A stretch of DNA of 64,000 nt from Moniliella sp. 'wahieum' (lineage: Eukaryota > Basidiomycota > Moniliellomycetes > Moniliellales > Moniliellaceae). This document shows positions 38,393-49,448 of this stretch, in pieces (position 1 is the first letter of the stretch; the number at the start of each line of letters is the position of its first letter). A program made the position numbers and the translations under genes. The stretch spans positions 297,305 to 361,304 of the forward strand of contig RSEE01000070.1 in the NCBI GenBank assembly GCA_003971905.1, read 5' to 3'. The notes under the pieces are model-generated. The model did no database searches and was not told the origin of the DNA. It worked only from the letters and a program-made list of their open reading frames with translations.

Positions 38393-38477
38393 CAGAGCAA
38401 ACCTGAGCGCCTGAGCAAACTTGAGCAAACCTGAGCAAACATGATGCATGAGCAAACATGAGCGCATGAGCAAACCC
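38393..38477. repeat. TGAGCAAAC decamer repeat
   Basis: Five to seven imperfect copies of CTGAGCAAAC, some interrupted by ATGATGCATG. Not palindromic itself. Confidence 0.85.
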
Positions 38478-38579
38478 ATATGGACCGACCCCTGCAAAGA
38501 GCACGTCCATGCGTCTCTCGTCAGCGCGTCAGGCAGGCCCCTCAGTTCAGTGCGCTCACCCGCTCAGCCGGGGCAGGTG

Positions 38580-38608
38580 GTCACCGGCACCGCCGGTCAC
38601 CGGCCCGG
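38580..38608. repeat. TCA+CCGG words
   Basis: Two TCACCGG copies flank a ccgccgg core; same grammar with a CCGG palindrome. Confidence 0.6.
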
Positions 38609-38679
38609 CTAACTCTGGGACCTGAGGTCATGAAGGCGCTGGCGCACGATGCATAGCTGGTACTAGTGGTTCCTGAGGT

Positions 38680-38763
38680 ACTAGCTTCTTCGTACTAGGT
38701 ACTGAGGGTTAGGTACTAGGTACTGAGTTAATACGTTAACTACGTTAAACGTTAAACGTTAAC
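38680..38763. repeat. TAGGTAC and TAAACGT period-7 arrays
   Basis: A run of tactaggtactagg with GTAC cores is followed by gttaaacgttaaacgttaac with ACGT and TTAA cores. Confidence 0.8.
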
Positions 38764-38955
38764 TGCCGGTATGCCCCCGATGTGCGGCGGTGCCGGCGGT
38801 GACCCAGTGACCTCCTCGCACTGGTGCAACCAGCACCTGAGTCTGTAGCCGCACAACAATGCCATGTCCCACCCGCTTTACCTAGCTATGTCACATGTCA
38901 GGCCGCAGGCCTCAGGGCCTCAATCGCCAGCTGCTGGTCGTTGTGCGGCTAGAAG

Positions 38956-38978
38956 GATGATCGATGATCGATGATCGC
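38956..38978. repeat. period-7 array, TGA+TCGA
   Basis: Three tandem copies of TGATCGA. Confidence 0.85.
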
Positions 38979-39568
38979 TGGGTTTGACCTGCTTTCTTGA
39001 GGTCTGAGGCCTGGCTGGGGGGCAGAGGTCTTCTCAGGGACACACCTGTCACTGTGACCTGGGCTACGTTGGCCCGTTTTGAGAGCTACGGTCAGTACGT
39101 CAGTCGCGGCATCGCCCCAGTGTAGCTTTCAGGCTCGGGCTGTCTTGAGAAAGAGGGATGTGCGGGGACGTGGGGTCCAGGAGGGTGTGGGACCAGAAAG
39201 CTTGAAACCAACCATGCATCATGCATCAAACCAGTCTTGTGCTCTCTGGTTGCCCAATGCCCGCGAGCCTGTCCCTTTTCGTTCGAGTTTGAGCAACTCT
39301 AGCCGGCAGTGCCTCGAGTTTCGACTCCGAGCTGCGAGCTCAGGCGCTCAGGCGCTCAGGCTTCCGTTGGCGCCAGGGCACTTGTGCCTCGGCAACGGGT
39401 GATTATCCTATGTCTCGGCAGAAGACGTTCCCGGTGCACAACGACAAATCGGTCTCACCGGTTACACCTGTCACCCATGTCACGGCTCTATACTCCGACC
39501 CTCTTCTCCAACGAGGATGGGGGGGGGAGGGCGTGGGGTTGCTGTGGAAGGTTGAGACGTTGGGACCG

Positions 39569-39600
39569 AGGCCTGAGGCCTGAGGCCCTGAGGGCCTGGG
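39569..39600. repeat. period-7 array, TGA+GGCC
   Basis: Three copies of TGAGGCC/GAGGCCT followed by degenerate ctgagggcctgg. Confidence 0.8.
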
Positions 39601-39971
39601 GGACCAACCCCAGATCATCCATGTCCATCATTATCGATCATCGTTGGGCAGGTACACGCCATCACACATGCAGCACATGGCACTCGCTCGTTGACCCTTC
39701 CGTTGGCCTGCTACAGTCGGCGCGTCTTTTTTTCTCACACTCGCCGTTTGCTGCGCTAGAGTTGTTCGAGGAACCATTGGCCTCCACAGGCACACGTCTA
39801 TATCGGCAGAGCAGGCTGCGTTCTCAGCTGCTCAGCTCAGCCTGGTAAGATATGAGACTGGATTGAATGAGCTGCCCATATATATGGACTGGCAATCACC
39901 GCCTGGAACCAAATTGTATCCCCTCTTTCCCTTTCGCCCTTTCCTAAGCGCCCAAAAAGCCCCCTCTCGTC

Positions 39972-42144
39972 ATGGCTACGTTTGGCGGCAATCTCGCGGG
40001 CCTCGCCCTCTCGGAGCCTGCACCTGGCCGCGACGATCTCGTCCACGCTATTGCCCAGGAGGACCGTGTGTTCGACGACTACAAGGGCGACTCATCGGCC
40101 TCCAACAACTTGAACACCTATAACGAATTGGTCTACCCCAACAATGGCGCTACTCTCGAGGAGTACATGTACTGGGCCCGAGTCCAACGTGAGGAGGAAC
40201 GCCAAGAGGAGCTCAAGGGCCATGGAGCCATCTCGTCCACGTTTGTGGACGTGTTCGTCGGCATGTACCGCAAGTCGCGCTGGCTGAAACGAAAGCCTGC
40301 TCGTGCCGAGGCTACTATTGCCGAAAACGCTGAGGTGGATGAAAACGGCTACCCTGTCGAAAAAAGTAATGGCAAGCCGGAGACGCTCACCGCCGACCTC
40401 TCCACCCCCCAGTTGGAGGGCATTACCGACCCCAAAACGCTCGAAGGCCTTACCACTGCCCGCACTATGCGCATTGCAAGTGCGACTAGTGTCTTCTTCC
40501 TGATTACCACTGATATTCTCGGCCCTAGCTCGGCTCCTTATGGTATGAGTCAAAACGGCTGGGCTCAAGGCAACATTCTCTTCTTTGTGTTTGGCGCCGC
40601 GGCCGCTGTGGCTGCTTTCGCCATTCAATGGCTTTTCCTCCGACTCGACTCGACTCGCTTCCCTATCAAGACGTACGGTGACATTGGCCACCGTCTCATG
40701 GGTCCGTGGATGCGCCACGTCATTTCTTTCCTCCAGTTTATTCAGCTTATCGTCAACTGCGGTCTACTTGTGCTTGGTAACGGTCAGGCTCTGGTCCAGA
40801 TTCTTCACCAGTACCACCGCAAACTTTGTTTCAGTGTCTGCGTGGTCATCTTTGCGATCATTGGCATGATCCTTGCTCAGAGTATGTTAAGTTTTGGTGA
40901 TCCCCACGGTACAGACACTTTGTTACCCACAGCGTACTGACTCATTCTCTTCGTTTCTCCTTTCAGTCCGGTCCCTCCGCGGCCTCGGGTTGATGTCTAA
41001 CTTGTCTACCGTTCTGAACTGGGCCATTTGCATTATCAGGTACGCTCTTCCTGCTGCGAGTACTTATCGGGTCAAGCTTAACCATTTTCTTGCCTTTTGT
41101 CCACAGTATGGTCGTCATCAAGATCAAGGGGTACAACGTCAGCACCGTCGCCATCCAGCTGGAAAAAACAGACAGTTGGGTGGAGGTCCATCCCGCTGTT
41201 ACAACCACCTGGCCTCACCTTGACATTTCGGACCAAATCCAAGGTGTCAACCTGCTTATTTTTGCCTACGGTGGTGCCATGATCTTCCCTGAACTGTTGT
41301 CTGAGATGAAGCAGCCCAAATCGTTCTGGAAGGGCTGCTGCATTGCCCAGCTTGTTATTTACGTTGTCTACGTTGTTTACGCATGTGTCATCTACAGCGG
41401 AGGTACGCATTGCCTCTCCTCTTTTTGCCCCCTGCTGTCAAATGTACTGACCCTTGAAAATTGCTTCAGCCGGCCAATACTCTCTGTCGGTCGGGTACCA
41501 GATTATGGCAGAAGGCGCCCCTCTGACAGTGTGCAACATCTTCAGTATCATCACTGCTGTTGTGGCTGCTGCTATTTACGGTAACGTCGGCGTTCGCGTG
41601 GCGTACGTGAGTGTGCTGGAAGACATTTTCCGATTCCCTTCCATCTTTACTCGGGCTGGACGCGTGATCTGGTGCGTGTGGGCCGTTTTCTTCTGGGCAC
41701 TTGCGTTTATCATTGGTTCGGCCATTCCCCAGATCAACTCGCTCTCGGGTCTTATCTCGGCCATTGCGATCTGCAACTTTTCCTACACATTCCCCTTCCT
41801 CTTTGTTTTCGTTTGGCTGGTCCATGCCGATGCTATGGCAGCCGATGGCGAGTGGACCCCCTACAGCGGCAATATTCGCGTTGACCACTGGACCCAATGG
41901 AGCCGCTTGCGCCGCGGCTTGTTTGGTGGCGGCATGTACCGATTGCCCCTGGGCGTTAAGCTGCCCGCCTGGCTGGTCAAGTGGTTCGTATTCACCCTCT
42001 CTGGGCGGCCTAACCATGTCGGGCTTGGGTCTCTACGCCGCTGCCATCACCCTCCGCACCGCCTTTGAGGGCAGCGGTGCCACCGCCACCTCCTTTGGGT
42101 TGCTGCCACTGTCTAAAGTGGTATTGTTCGCTTGCCTTTTGTGA
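39972..42144 (+). CDS. amino-acid permease, AAAP family
   Basis: Membrane transporter of the Aa_trans (AAAP) family, likely proton-coupled amino-acid uptake at the plasma or vacuolar membrane. Exons are 39972-40881, 40967-41039, 41107-41402 and 41470 to the end. A cytosolic N-terminus of about 170 residues (MATFGGNLAGLALSEP) precedes about eleven hydrophobic helices, starting TSVFFLITTDILGPSSAPY. Landmarks are YGDIGHRLMGPW, LLIFAYGGAMIFPELLSEM and VSVLEDIF. The first 303 codons are unbroken, unlike most genes here. One frame change near 41999, where a T appears to be gained, precedes the last helix GGLTMSGLGLYAAAITLR. The stop is TGA at 42142-42144. Substrate cannot be told. Confidence 0.9.
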
Positions 42145-43633
42145 TTCCCCTCTGGCGACGGATTGCTTCTGTTGATCAATAGCAGTAACGAAGAATGATC
42201 CCGATGAGACGCCCACATGATGTACACAAGGCTTGCAGTAGTTTTCTTTTACTCAACGAAGATAGAGAACTCTGACCCTCTCCACTGCAATAAGTTGTTA
42301 CGGGGAGCTCCGGTTATCTCGGGACGCTGATGAGTTCCGTATGTCGTATAGACATCACGTCCAAACACGCCTCAGTCCCGTTAGACTCGCAAGAGAGCCA
42401 GAAGGAGCCTTATCCATGCCGCCGATACTGTCCGCGGAGAGCCAAGGGCGAACTGGACTTATACAGTACGAACCTTCATATCTGCGGTGCCCGGTCTTGG
42501 CAGAACCCCTCATCTACTGCGGCTCACCGGATCGCAGCCGTTTGGCAGAACAGGCCTCCCTTTGCCTCTTACAGTACATTCCGTTTATACCTGTCTTGAG
42601 GCACGTGAGGTTTGGTTCTTTCTGCATATACGCAGCCATGTATAAAAGGCTTATACTCTCTGTGATCATTATCGACCATCATATCGTTGGTGCCCTCGAT
42701 TTCCCGTTCCTCTCTATCCCTTCTGTGACCTTCTACCACCCTTACGAATTTATGACTCATGTCGAGTACGCTATACAAGCCGCGGTTACTCTCATCAGTA
42801 GCACTTGCACTTCTTTAAGATCTGTCTGTGCCCGCCTGCTACAGCGTACCGATGAGAGTGTAGTAACGCTTCGATGAACAGCGTGGCCAACTTCGAAGAT
42901 CCTGGATCCCTTCAACTGTGGTCTAAAAGTACGCGACTCCTACCTCGGACGGTCTGACCTGCAGCCTTTGCACACAGGCAGCCACGCAAACTAGAGGGTC
43001 TCTCCCCCTCGCCTCTACACCCCCTCGGTTCAACCCGGATCTCTGTAGCAGGACCTAGTACCGTGCGAGACACCGGTTGGCCTGTCCAAGGGTTTATACC
43101 TCTAAATTACTGGGGTAGGCCCCACCTCGGGACTCCCCTCATGACCAATTTCGTGCTTGGACTGACGGATACACAGTGTGCCATATAAATCCCACAGATC
43201 GACAATCATTGACTCACAACCCACTACTTTAATTGGAAACTCAGCGTAGCGACGTGCGACGGTAGGCAGAAACCAGAAGCAGATGAGCGAGACCGAGGTA
43301 ACGAGTTGACTGAAGAGGCAGCGGCCAGAGGGAAAAACAGAGGAATTTACCAGCGGTGTCTCTACTATACAAGAGCAGCGGCCTACAAGTATGGACGGGC
43401 TTCATTGAACTGTTCCACCGTCTACTGATCTCTCGCCGCCTTGGTACTAGTAGCCACCCTTCCTGATATATCGTGGAGAAAGAAAATTCGTGTATCGTGG
43501 AGACAGACAATTCGTATACCGTGAAGACAGACAGACAATTCGTTTCGTTCGCAGCAGAAAAGGAAGAAGTCGAAGAGGGGAAGAGAAGAAAGCGAACAAA
43601 GGCAAGCGCGAGAGAGGTAGCCTGAGAACGTAT
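42145..43633. other. intergenic, permease and secreted-protein 3' flanks
   Basis: An open plus-strand frame of 178 codons (42341-42877) has no family match and no codon bias I can defend. The stretch near 43022-43040 has a B-box-like ggttcaaccc but no tRNA fold. Confidence 0.4.
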
Positions 43634-45653
43634 TTACAAACCAAGGGCTTGGCGAAGGAAGGGAACGCCGAGGAAGCTCTCCAGCTTTCCGATCTCACCG
43701 TTGAGCAGGGTGTTTTCAAGAACGTTCTCCAAAGCCGTAATGCCTGCACGAGGGAGAAAGGAAAATTCACAAGTAGGTCAGACTCACATGGTTCACAGTA
43801 TTGTCCCCGAGGCAGGGGTAGAAAATATAAAAACGTACCAATCTTGTCGTCAATGTTCTTAACAAGGTGCATGAGCTTCTGGAGCACACCATCCGGGAAC
43901 TGTCCGTTGACGAGACCAAGCCCCATGTCGAGCTTCGTCAGGCCAGCATCCTGCTTGAGTTGGGCCTGCATACAATTGCGTCAGTAACCTATTGCTGTTG
44001 TGAAAACGAGAGGGAGAGACGGGTGGAAACGTACCAGAGATCCTCCAAGCTGAGCATCGATGGCGTCCAGGGCGGGAGTAATGCCGAGACCCTGCTCGAT
44101 AAGGGCGACGACATGGCCAACGGTCTGGATCAAGCCAGGGGCAGGGGCGGTGGCCGGACTAGGGCCAGCGCTCGGGGAAGGTTTAGCGGCCGAAGTAGGG
44201 GCAGCGCTCGCAGAAGGTACGGCCGCCGAAGTAGGGGCAGCGCTCGCAGACGGCACGGGGGCTGAAGTAGTGCCAGCGGTCACGGAAGGTACGGCGGCCG
44301 AAGTAGGGACAGCGCTGGCGGAGGGTACAACGTCCGAAGTAGGGACTGCACTCGCGGAAGGTACGGTGACCGCGCCAGTGGGAGCGCTAGCGGTAGGTAC
44401 GGCGGCCGAAGTTGGGACAGCACTCGCGGAAGGTACAACGACCGAAGTAGGGACAGCGCTGGCGGAGGGTACAACGTCCGAAGTAGGGGCAGCGCTCGCG
44501 GAAGGTACAGTGACCGCGCCAGTGGGAGCGCTAGCAGTAGGTACGGCGGCCGAAGTTGGAACAGCACTCGCGGAAGGTACGACAGCCGAAGTAGGAACTG
44601 CGCTCGCGGAGGGTACCACGTCCGAAGTAGGGACTGCGCTCGCGGAAGGAACGACGGCCGAAGTAGGAACTGCGCTCGCGGAGGGTACCACGTCCGAAGT
44701 AGGGACTGCGCTCGCGGAAGGAACGACGGCCGAAGTAGGAACTGCGCTCGCGGAGGGTGCAACGTCCGAAGTAGGGGCAGCGCTCGCGGAAGGCACAGTG
44801 ACCGCGCCAGTGGCAGCGCTAGCGGTAGGTACGGCAGCCGAAGTTGGGACAGCACTCGCGGAAGGTACAACGACCGAAGTAGGGACAGCGCTGGCGGAGG
44901 GTACAACGTCCGAAGTAGGGACTGCACTCGCGGAAGGTACGGTGACCGCGCCAGTGGGAGCGCTAGCGGTAGGTACGGCGGCCGAAGTTGGAACAGCACT
45001 CGCGGAAGGTACGACAGCCGAAGTAGGGACAGCGCTGGCGGAGGGTACCACGTCCGAAGTAGGGACTGCGCTCGCGGAAGGAACGACGGCCGAAGTAGGA
45101 ACTGCGCTCGCGGAGGGTGCAACGTCCGAAGTAGGGGCAGCGCTCGCGGAAGGCACAGTGACCGCGCCAGTGGCAGCGCTAGCGGTAGTACGGCAGCCGA
45201 AGTTGGGACAGCACTCGCAGAGGGTACGGCGGCCGAAGTAGGGACAGCGCTCGCGGAGGGTCCGGCGCCCGAGCCCGCACCAGCGCTCTGGGAAGGTCCA
45301 GCGGCCGAGGTAGAGCCGTTGCCCGCAGAAGGTCCGGCGCCCGAGCCAGTACCAGCGCTCGGGGAAGGTCCAGCGGCCGAAGTAGTGCCGTTGCCCGCAG
45401 AAGGTCCGGCGGACGAACCAGCGCCAGCGCTCGGGGAAGGTCGAGGGGGCGAAACAGTGCAATTGCCCTCAGAAGGTCCGGCGGACGAACCATCAGTGCC
45501 ATTGCGGCGCTGCAAGTCAAACGTGTTGGTGATGTCGTACTGCAGCGTGTTGCGAACCATCATGTCGTTGCCCATCGAGGGGCGGTCCAGAGGAATTGCA
45601 GTGGCAGCCGTGGCGGCAAGGACGGTAGCGAAGGCGACAGTAAATAACTTCAT
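43634..45653 (-). CDS. secreted repeat-rich protein with helical C-terminal domain
   Basis: Probable extracellular or cell-wall protein. It starts MKLFTVAFATVLAATAATAI, a clear signal peptide, with a likely dibasic processing site DLQRRNGTDG. A Ser/Gly/Pro-rich region is followed by about thirty copies of a 12-residue unit, PSASAVPTSAVV and variants (about 44180-45260). The C-terminal domain has no repeats: GLIQTVGHVVALIEQGLG, then intron 43966-44034, AQLKQDAGLTKLDMGLGLVN, then intron 43744-43837, and ITALENVLENTLLNGEIGKL, ending LRQALGL at TAA 43634-43636. The gene strand has a TATA box (ttatataa, 45771-45778) 118 bp upstream. One G is missing at about 45187 relative to sister repeats and shifts the frame. 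No GPI signal is seen; family unknown. Confidence 0.75.
44180..45260. repeat. 36-bp coding minisatellite with higher-order structure
   Basis: Tandem units of 36 bp (12 codons). A variant block containing gtgaccgcgccagtgg recurs near 44368, 44512, 44800, 44944 and 45160, i.e. at spacings of about 4, 8, 4 and 6 units. This points to unequal exchange of multi-unit blocks. The region is also open on the plus strand for 393 codons, a by-product of the 36-bp period. Confidence 0.9.
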
Positions 45654-45770
45654 CTTCGGCAATCCGCAATGTGTTGCTCAAAGGGCGAGAAAAGGTGGTA
45701 AGGAAAGGAGAGGGCGTGTGTGGGTTGGTGGGGAAAGAGAGGGAAGGGTCGATGGGATCCTTATATAACC

Positions 45771-45778
45771 CACACTTT
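45771..45778 (-). promoter_or_regulatory. TATA box of the secreted repeat protein gene
   Basis: Minus strand reads GGTTATATAAGG, 118 bp before the ATG at 45653. Confidence 0.6.
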
Positions 45779-46225
45779 TCTCACCTTGCTGGGATCTATG
45801 GCTGCTGATAGTCTTGCCAAGAGAAGCATCTGATCCTTCTGATGCCACGAAGAAGTACAGTACGATGTAATGATTAATGACTGATGCTACCCCCCAGATC
45901 ACCTAACCATGTAATTCACATTCTTTCACGCTCTTCAACCCTTAATGGATCTCTGATCTTCTGATGTACCTGCCTGGCATTACCGGTATTATATAGAGCG
46001 GATTCAGTAATACTTTTATGTACTAGTACATGATGGCAGGTGGAGGAAGTGAGACTACATGCATTACAGAACCCCTTTTTTTCACAACATTGGTCACCTA
46101 TTTCCCTCCCGAACATCTGTGCCACTCTTATTGACAACCTCAATGCGGGGACAGAGCAATCCGCTCTGCGGAGGTACGGTTCCGAATATGGATGTCCAAT
46201 GATCTGCTGATCTCGATGTGCCATG

Positions 46226-46306
46226 TGACCTTCTGTCACATGTCACATGTCACATGTCACATGTCACTGTGGTAACACTTTACGCGTTACGCGTTACGCG
46301 CGTTAC
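46226..46306. repeat. period-7 arrays, TCA+CATG then TTA+CGCG
   Basis: Five tandem TCACATG units (46230-46268) are followed after ten bases by three TTACGCG units (46280-46300). Confidence 0.9.
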
Positions 46307-46484
46307 TTCCGCGCAACCATTTAGTGATGTGACAAAACAAGGATAATCGATAAGAATGGCGAATGACTGGAATAGTCCTTTAAAAACAGCCATCGGCCTA
46401 TACTGATACACCTTGTGATGTGCATTGTATCGGACGTACTCGCGTCTCACATCTTGCAGTCCAAGTCTCAACAGGTCTCAGATA

Positions 46485-46504
46485 TCATCGATCATCGATC
46501 ATCC
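46485..46504. repeat. period-7 array, TCA+TCGA
   Basis: Atcatcgatcatcgatcatc; three tandem units. Confidence 0.85.
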
Positions 46505-47087
46505 CTTTTCTTTCTGTACTGTCCTTCTTCGGTCGATCTCGATGATGAATCATTAATCAAGCTTCAAGTTTCACGCTTCACGTCGCAGATCTCATTAACA
46601 TAACAGCACCAGAAGCAGAGGCGCGTGCATCACAAGTAATGCCCTTTTCTAACCCCCGCGATCCCATAGACTGCGGGGTACAGCGGCAGCAGTGGGACAG
46701 CCTAACAGTCTCCCGCTTCCTACTACAGTGTTCAAAGAAGGCATTACCTCTACATCATTTTGGGCATTGGATAAACACATTGAAAAATCGCTCCATGAAG
46801 ACGCACACGTCCGAGATATCATAAGGATGCACACTTCCTACTGTGGGCGACGAGTGCACGATCAATAGACTTCAATAGTCCCACCCAGAGCACGTTCACA
46901 GGCTCAGCTCAGATCCCGAAAGCGAAGACAGATTTTCACCACTGTTGCTCGTCTTCATAGTTACGCGCTAACGAAATGCAAAAACGCGTAACATGTTAAC
47001 ACCGATTGATAGTGATAGTGACAGTACCAGTGGTTGGCTCTCCATAGAAACTGGTGCTATATGTTTTCGCAAGGAGAGCCCACCAAA

Positions 47088-47275
47088 AGCTTCAAGGGGA
47101 GGATGCCATAGACGAAACTGAAAAAATGTGATAGGAGTGAGTAGGGTCTAAATTCTCATGAGTACCATGAGTGCATGAGAACTATTTGATAATCGATCAC
47201 TATGCTTGCACGACCAGCATGTTGCTCAATGAGATCGACATGGAAGATGAAACGATGGTGTGGCTTTAAGTACTA
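47088..47275. repeat. direct duplication, copy A
   Basis: Starts agcttcaaggggaggatgcc and runs to ggctttaagta. It matches copy B 234 bp downstream at most positions; copy A lacks the GTAC and GATC arrays. Confidence 0.85.
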
Positions 47276-47321
47276 CTAGACAAGAAGACCACCGGGCCTA
47301 CGGCTCGGTCGTCAAGCTTCA

Positions 47322-47586
47322 AGCTTCAAGGGGAGGATGCCATAGACGGAACTGAAAAAATGTGATAGAGAGCGAGTAGGGTCTAAGTTCTCACGAGTAC
47401 TGCGTACGTTGAACGTTGAGTACTGAGTACTGAGTACTGAGTACTGAGTACGAGTACTGAGTACTGAGTGCATGAGATCTGAGATCTGAGAAACTATTTG
47501 ATCATCGATCACCACGCTTGCACATCCAGCATGTTTGCTCTCTGGCTCGACATGGGAGATGAAAACGATAGTGCGGCTTTATAGTA
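47322..47586. repeat. direct duplication, copy B, with internal array expansion
   Basis: Same order of landmarks as copy A (ggatgccatagac, gagtagggtcta, tatttgat, atcgatcac, cttgcac, ccagcatg). About 80 bp of period-7 arrays (47403-47491) are inserted between ctcacgagtac and aaactatttg. Confidence 0.85.
47403..47491. repeat. period-7 arrays, TGA+GTAC and TGA+GATC
   Basis: About seven TGAGTAC units with one slip, then two TGAGATC units. Preceded by one gaacgttg word. Confidence 0.92.
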
Positions 47587-47777
47587 TTCAGGCATGTGTT
47601 CCCACATATACTTCTGTTTCAGCGTTGTCAAGGAAAGAACTCAATATCCTGACGGAGAGGCATGGTGCATCGATGGGAACTTGGCCCTCCTCCAGTGTAA
47701 GCGCCGTCGAGACGCGTCTCACTCGTCAATAAAGGTCGTCAACAGTGCCGATCCGGGAACGGGGGGATACATGATTC

Positions 47778-47806
47778 ATGATGATCGATGATCGATGATC
47801 GATGAA
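47778..47806. repeat. period-7 array, TGA+TCGA
   Basis: Three to four tandem TGATCGA units after a catgattcatgatg lead-in. Confidence 0.88.
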
Positions 47807-47891
47807 CTAATTCCCTGGTCTTTAAGCTTTAGTTGAATTGTTGGCTGGACCTGCTTGGTATTAGGGCCCGGCCCAGCGGTGGCCAGTTGTA

Positions 47892-47928
47892 ATAACGCGT
47901 AATGCATAACGTAACGCGTAACGCTCCA
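47892..47928. repeat. TAACGCG/TAACGTAA words
   Basis: Aataacgcgtaatgcataacg and further taacgcg copies; cores CGCG and TGCA with a TAA spacer. Confidence 0.65.
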
Positions 47929-48016
47929 ATAACAGGAAAAAGAACAGCGGAAAGAACAGGAGAGAACAGCAAAGGAACTGGTGGTCTCGATGATGCGATG
48001 ATGCATGCCAGGGGTG

Positions 48017-48047
48017 TTAAGCTTTAAGCTTCAAGCTTCAAGCTTCG
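48017..48047. repeat. period-7 array, TTA/TCA+AGCT
   Basis: Four AGCT cores in tandem; the spacer changes from TTA to TCA within the array. Confidence 0.85.
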
Positions 48048-48446
48048 ACATGGTGGCGAGGCCAAGTGTTGCGACGGTGACTGGCTTCACCGGTCGCGGT
48101 GCACTTCCGGCCTCAGGCCTCATTAATCATTAGCCCCGAGGCTCCGCGGGCTCCGAGGACTGCTGACGCGGCGTACTCGCGTAAGCCAACGACTAGTAGC
48201 CTTCTCCTGTAGCCCTGTCCTGCTTCCTACCACCAACGCCTATCTCTCGCCCGCGATCGATTGCCTACGCTACTGTCCAAAACGCTTCAGCATCCATATC
48301 CATTGCGGTTGCCATAGCCGAGTGGACCAGGACGTCGCTACACAAGTCGGAATTGATGCAGATCTAGTGACCGCGACAGGACCACTGCGACATGTGACCA
48401 GAACTGGCGAGAAACAATATCGTAAGTGCATCGCATACGGTACCAC

Positions 48447-48482
48447 ACTTCAAGCTTCAAGCTAACGTTCAACGTTCAACGT
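48447..48482. repeat. period-7 arrays, TCA+AGCT then TCA+ACGT
   Basis: Two TCAAGCT units followed by two to three TCAACGT units, the same two words that adjoin at 13300-13377 but in the opposite order. Confidence 0.85.
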
Positions 48483-48904
48483 ACTCAACCTCGGTCGACG
48501 GCGATCAACGCGCCACCGAGCGTGTTGTGCTGACGCGCTGACCATAAATGAGACCATAGGTCAACAAATATGAGTTCACGCGTTCACGTTCATGCTATAT
48601 TTTCCGACATTCCTGAGGCCTTGCATCTATCAAATGTCTGCCAGAGATGTGTTGCTATGCATGTTACATGCTACACTGAGAGTCATTTTATACGGAGAAT
48701 GGGCCCATAATCACGAAATGATTGAGTGCGGGGTGTGATTGTGACAATTATGTAACATTTTTCTCTATGGAGAGCCTAGCCCACCACACTTCAATAATTC
48801 TCTGGAAGATCCATAAAGAAGTGTGAAGCAAGAGTACTCATTGGAATCATAGTGTAGACACATTCCCCAGATTCCGCTTCTTTGATAATCGAAATGATCT
48901 ATGT

Positions 48905-48931
48905 GAGCTTAGCGCGCGCTTAGCGCTTAGC
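48905..48931. repeat. period-7 words, TTA+GCGC
   Basis: Gagcttagcgcgcgcttagcgcttagc; GCGC cores with TTA spacers. Confidence 0.7.
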
Positions 48932-49148
48932 TGGGCTTGCCACCCAATTCGCTTTCTCTCTATGTCGAACTCGTTCTGTGGGTGACATGGTGACAGGCTG
49001 TGGTTATGTTTCTTTGCAACGGATCATGAAACGGAATTGCTATAATTAACCCTGTCCCAGCCTTAACCTCTGTCAATGATATGGATGCAAAAAGATAGGC
49101 GAAACTGACAAGTAACGCGTATAACATGTGGATCTATCTTTGGTATAT

Positions 49149-49172
49149 ATGCATGATGCATGATGCATGATG
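49149..49172. repeat. period-7 array, TGA+TGCA
   Basis: Three tandem TGATGCA units. Confidence 0.88.
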
Positions 49173-49448
49173 GCCGAGGGACGTGTTGAACTATCGAACG
49201 GTTGAATTTCTCCATCGCTATACGGTGGAATACGGGGACCAAGTTGGGGCTAAAAGCTAAGTGAAGCCCCGACAATACCAGTCTTACACAATGGCCCTCA
49301 GATCATGGTCATCTCGTGTAATGTTCTAAAAGAGTCGGATATATTGATGGAAGCCCGAAAGCGCCGATGAACACGACTATGACACCTCCTAAAATCGAGG
49401 TTCTAGACCCGTGGACTACACAATTCCATTCAATATTCACAGTCCATA

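Larger units (their letters stand above)
36840..39971. other. 3.1 kb spacer rich in palindromic-word arrays
   Basis: No convincing gene. Overlapping open frames on both strands between 37570 and 38200 (up to 202 codons on minus, 142 on plus) have no family match and could be chance or a decayed element. From 38190 rightward come many short arrays listed separately. TATA-like tatatatgg near 39887-39895 sits 80 bp before the permease ATG. Confidence 0.5.
45654..49448. other. gene-poor AT-richer block with dense repeats
   Basis: No gene recognised in 3.8 kb. AT content is visibly higher than in the gene-rich part. It carries arrays with CATG, CGCG, TCGA, GTAC, GATC, AGCT, ACGT, GCGC and TGCA cores and a diverged direct duplication (47088-47586). 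Confidence 0.6.

Noticed and set aside
42341..42877. 178-codon open frame downstream of the permease
   Set aside because: No domain, no recognisable composition and no clear promoter; could be chance.
43015..43050. B-box-like ggttcaacccgg as a tRNA
   Set aside because: No A box or acceptor stem at the right distance.
44060..45241. Open plus-strand frame of 393 codons opposite the minisatellite
   Set aside because: It is a by-product of the 36-bp period on the other strand; it lacks a signal, domain or promoter.
46226..49172. Short repeats that might suggest a CRISPR array
   Set aside because: Units are seven bases and contiguous, without unique spacers, in a eukaryotic genome.
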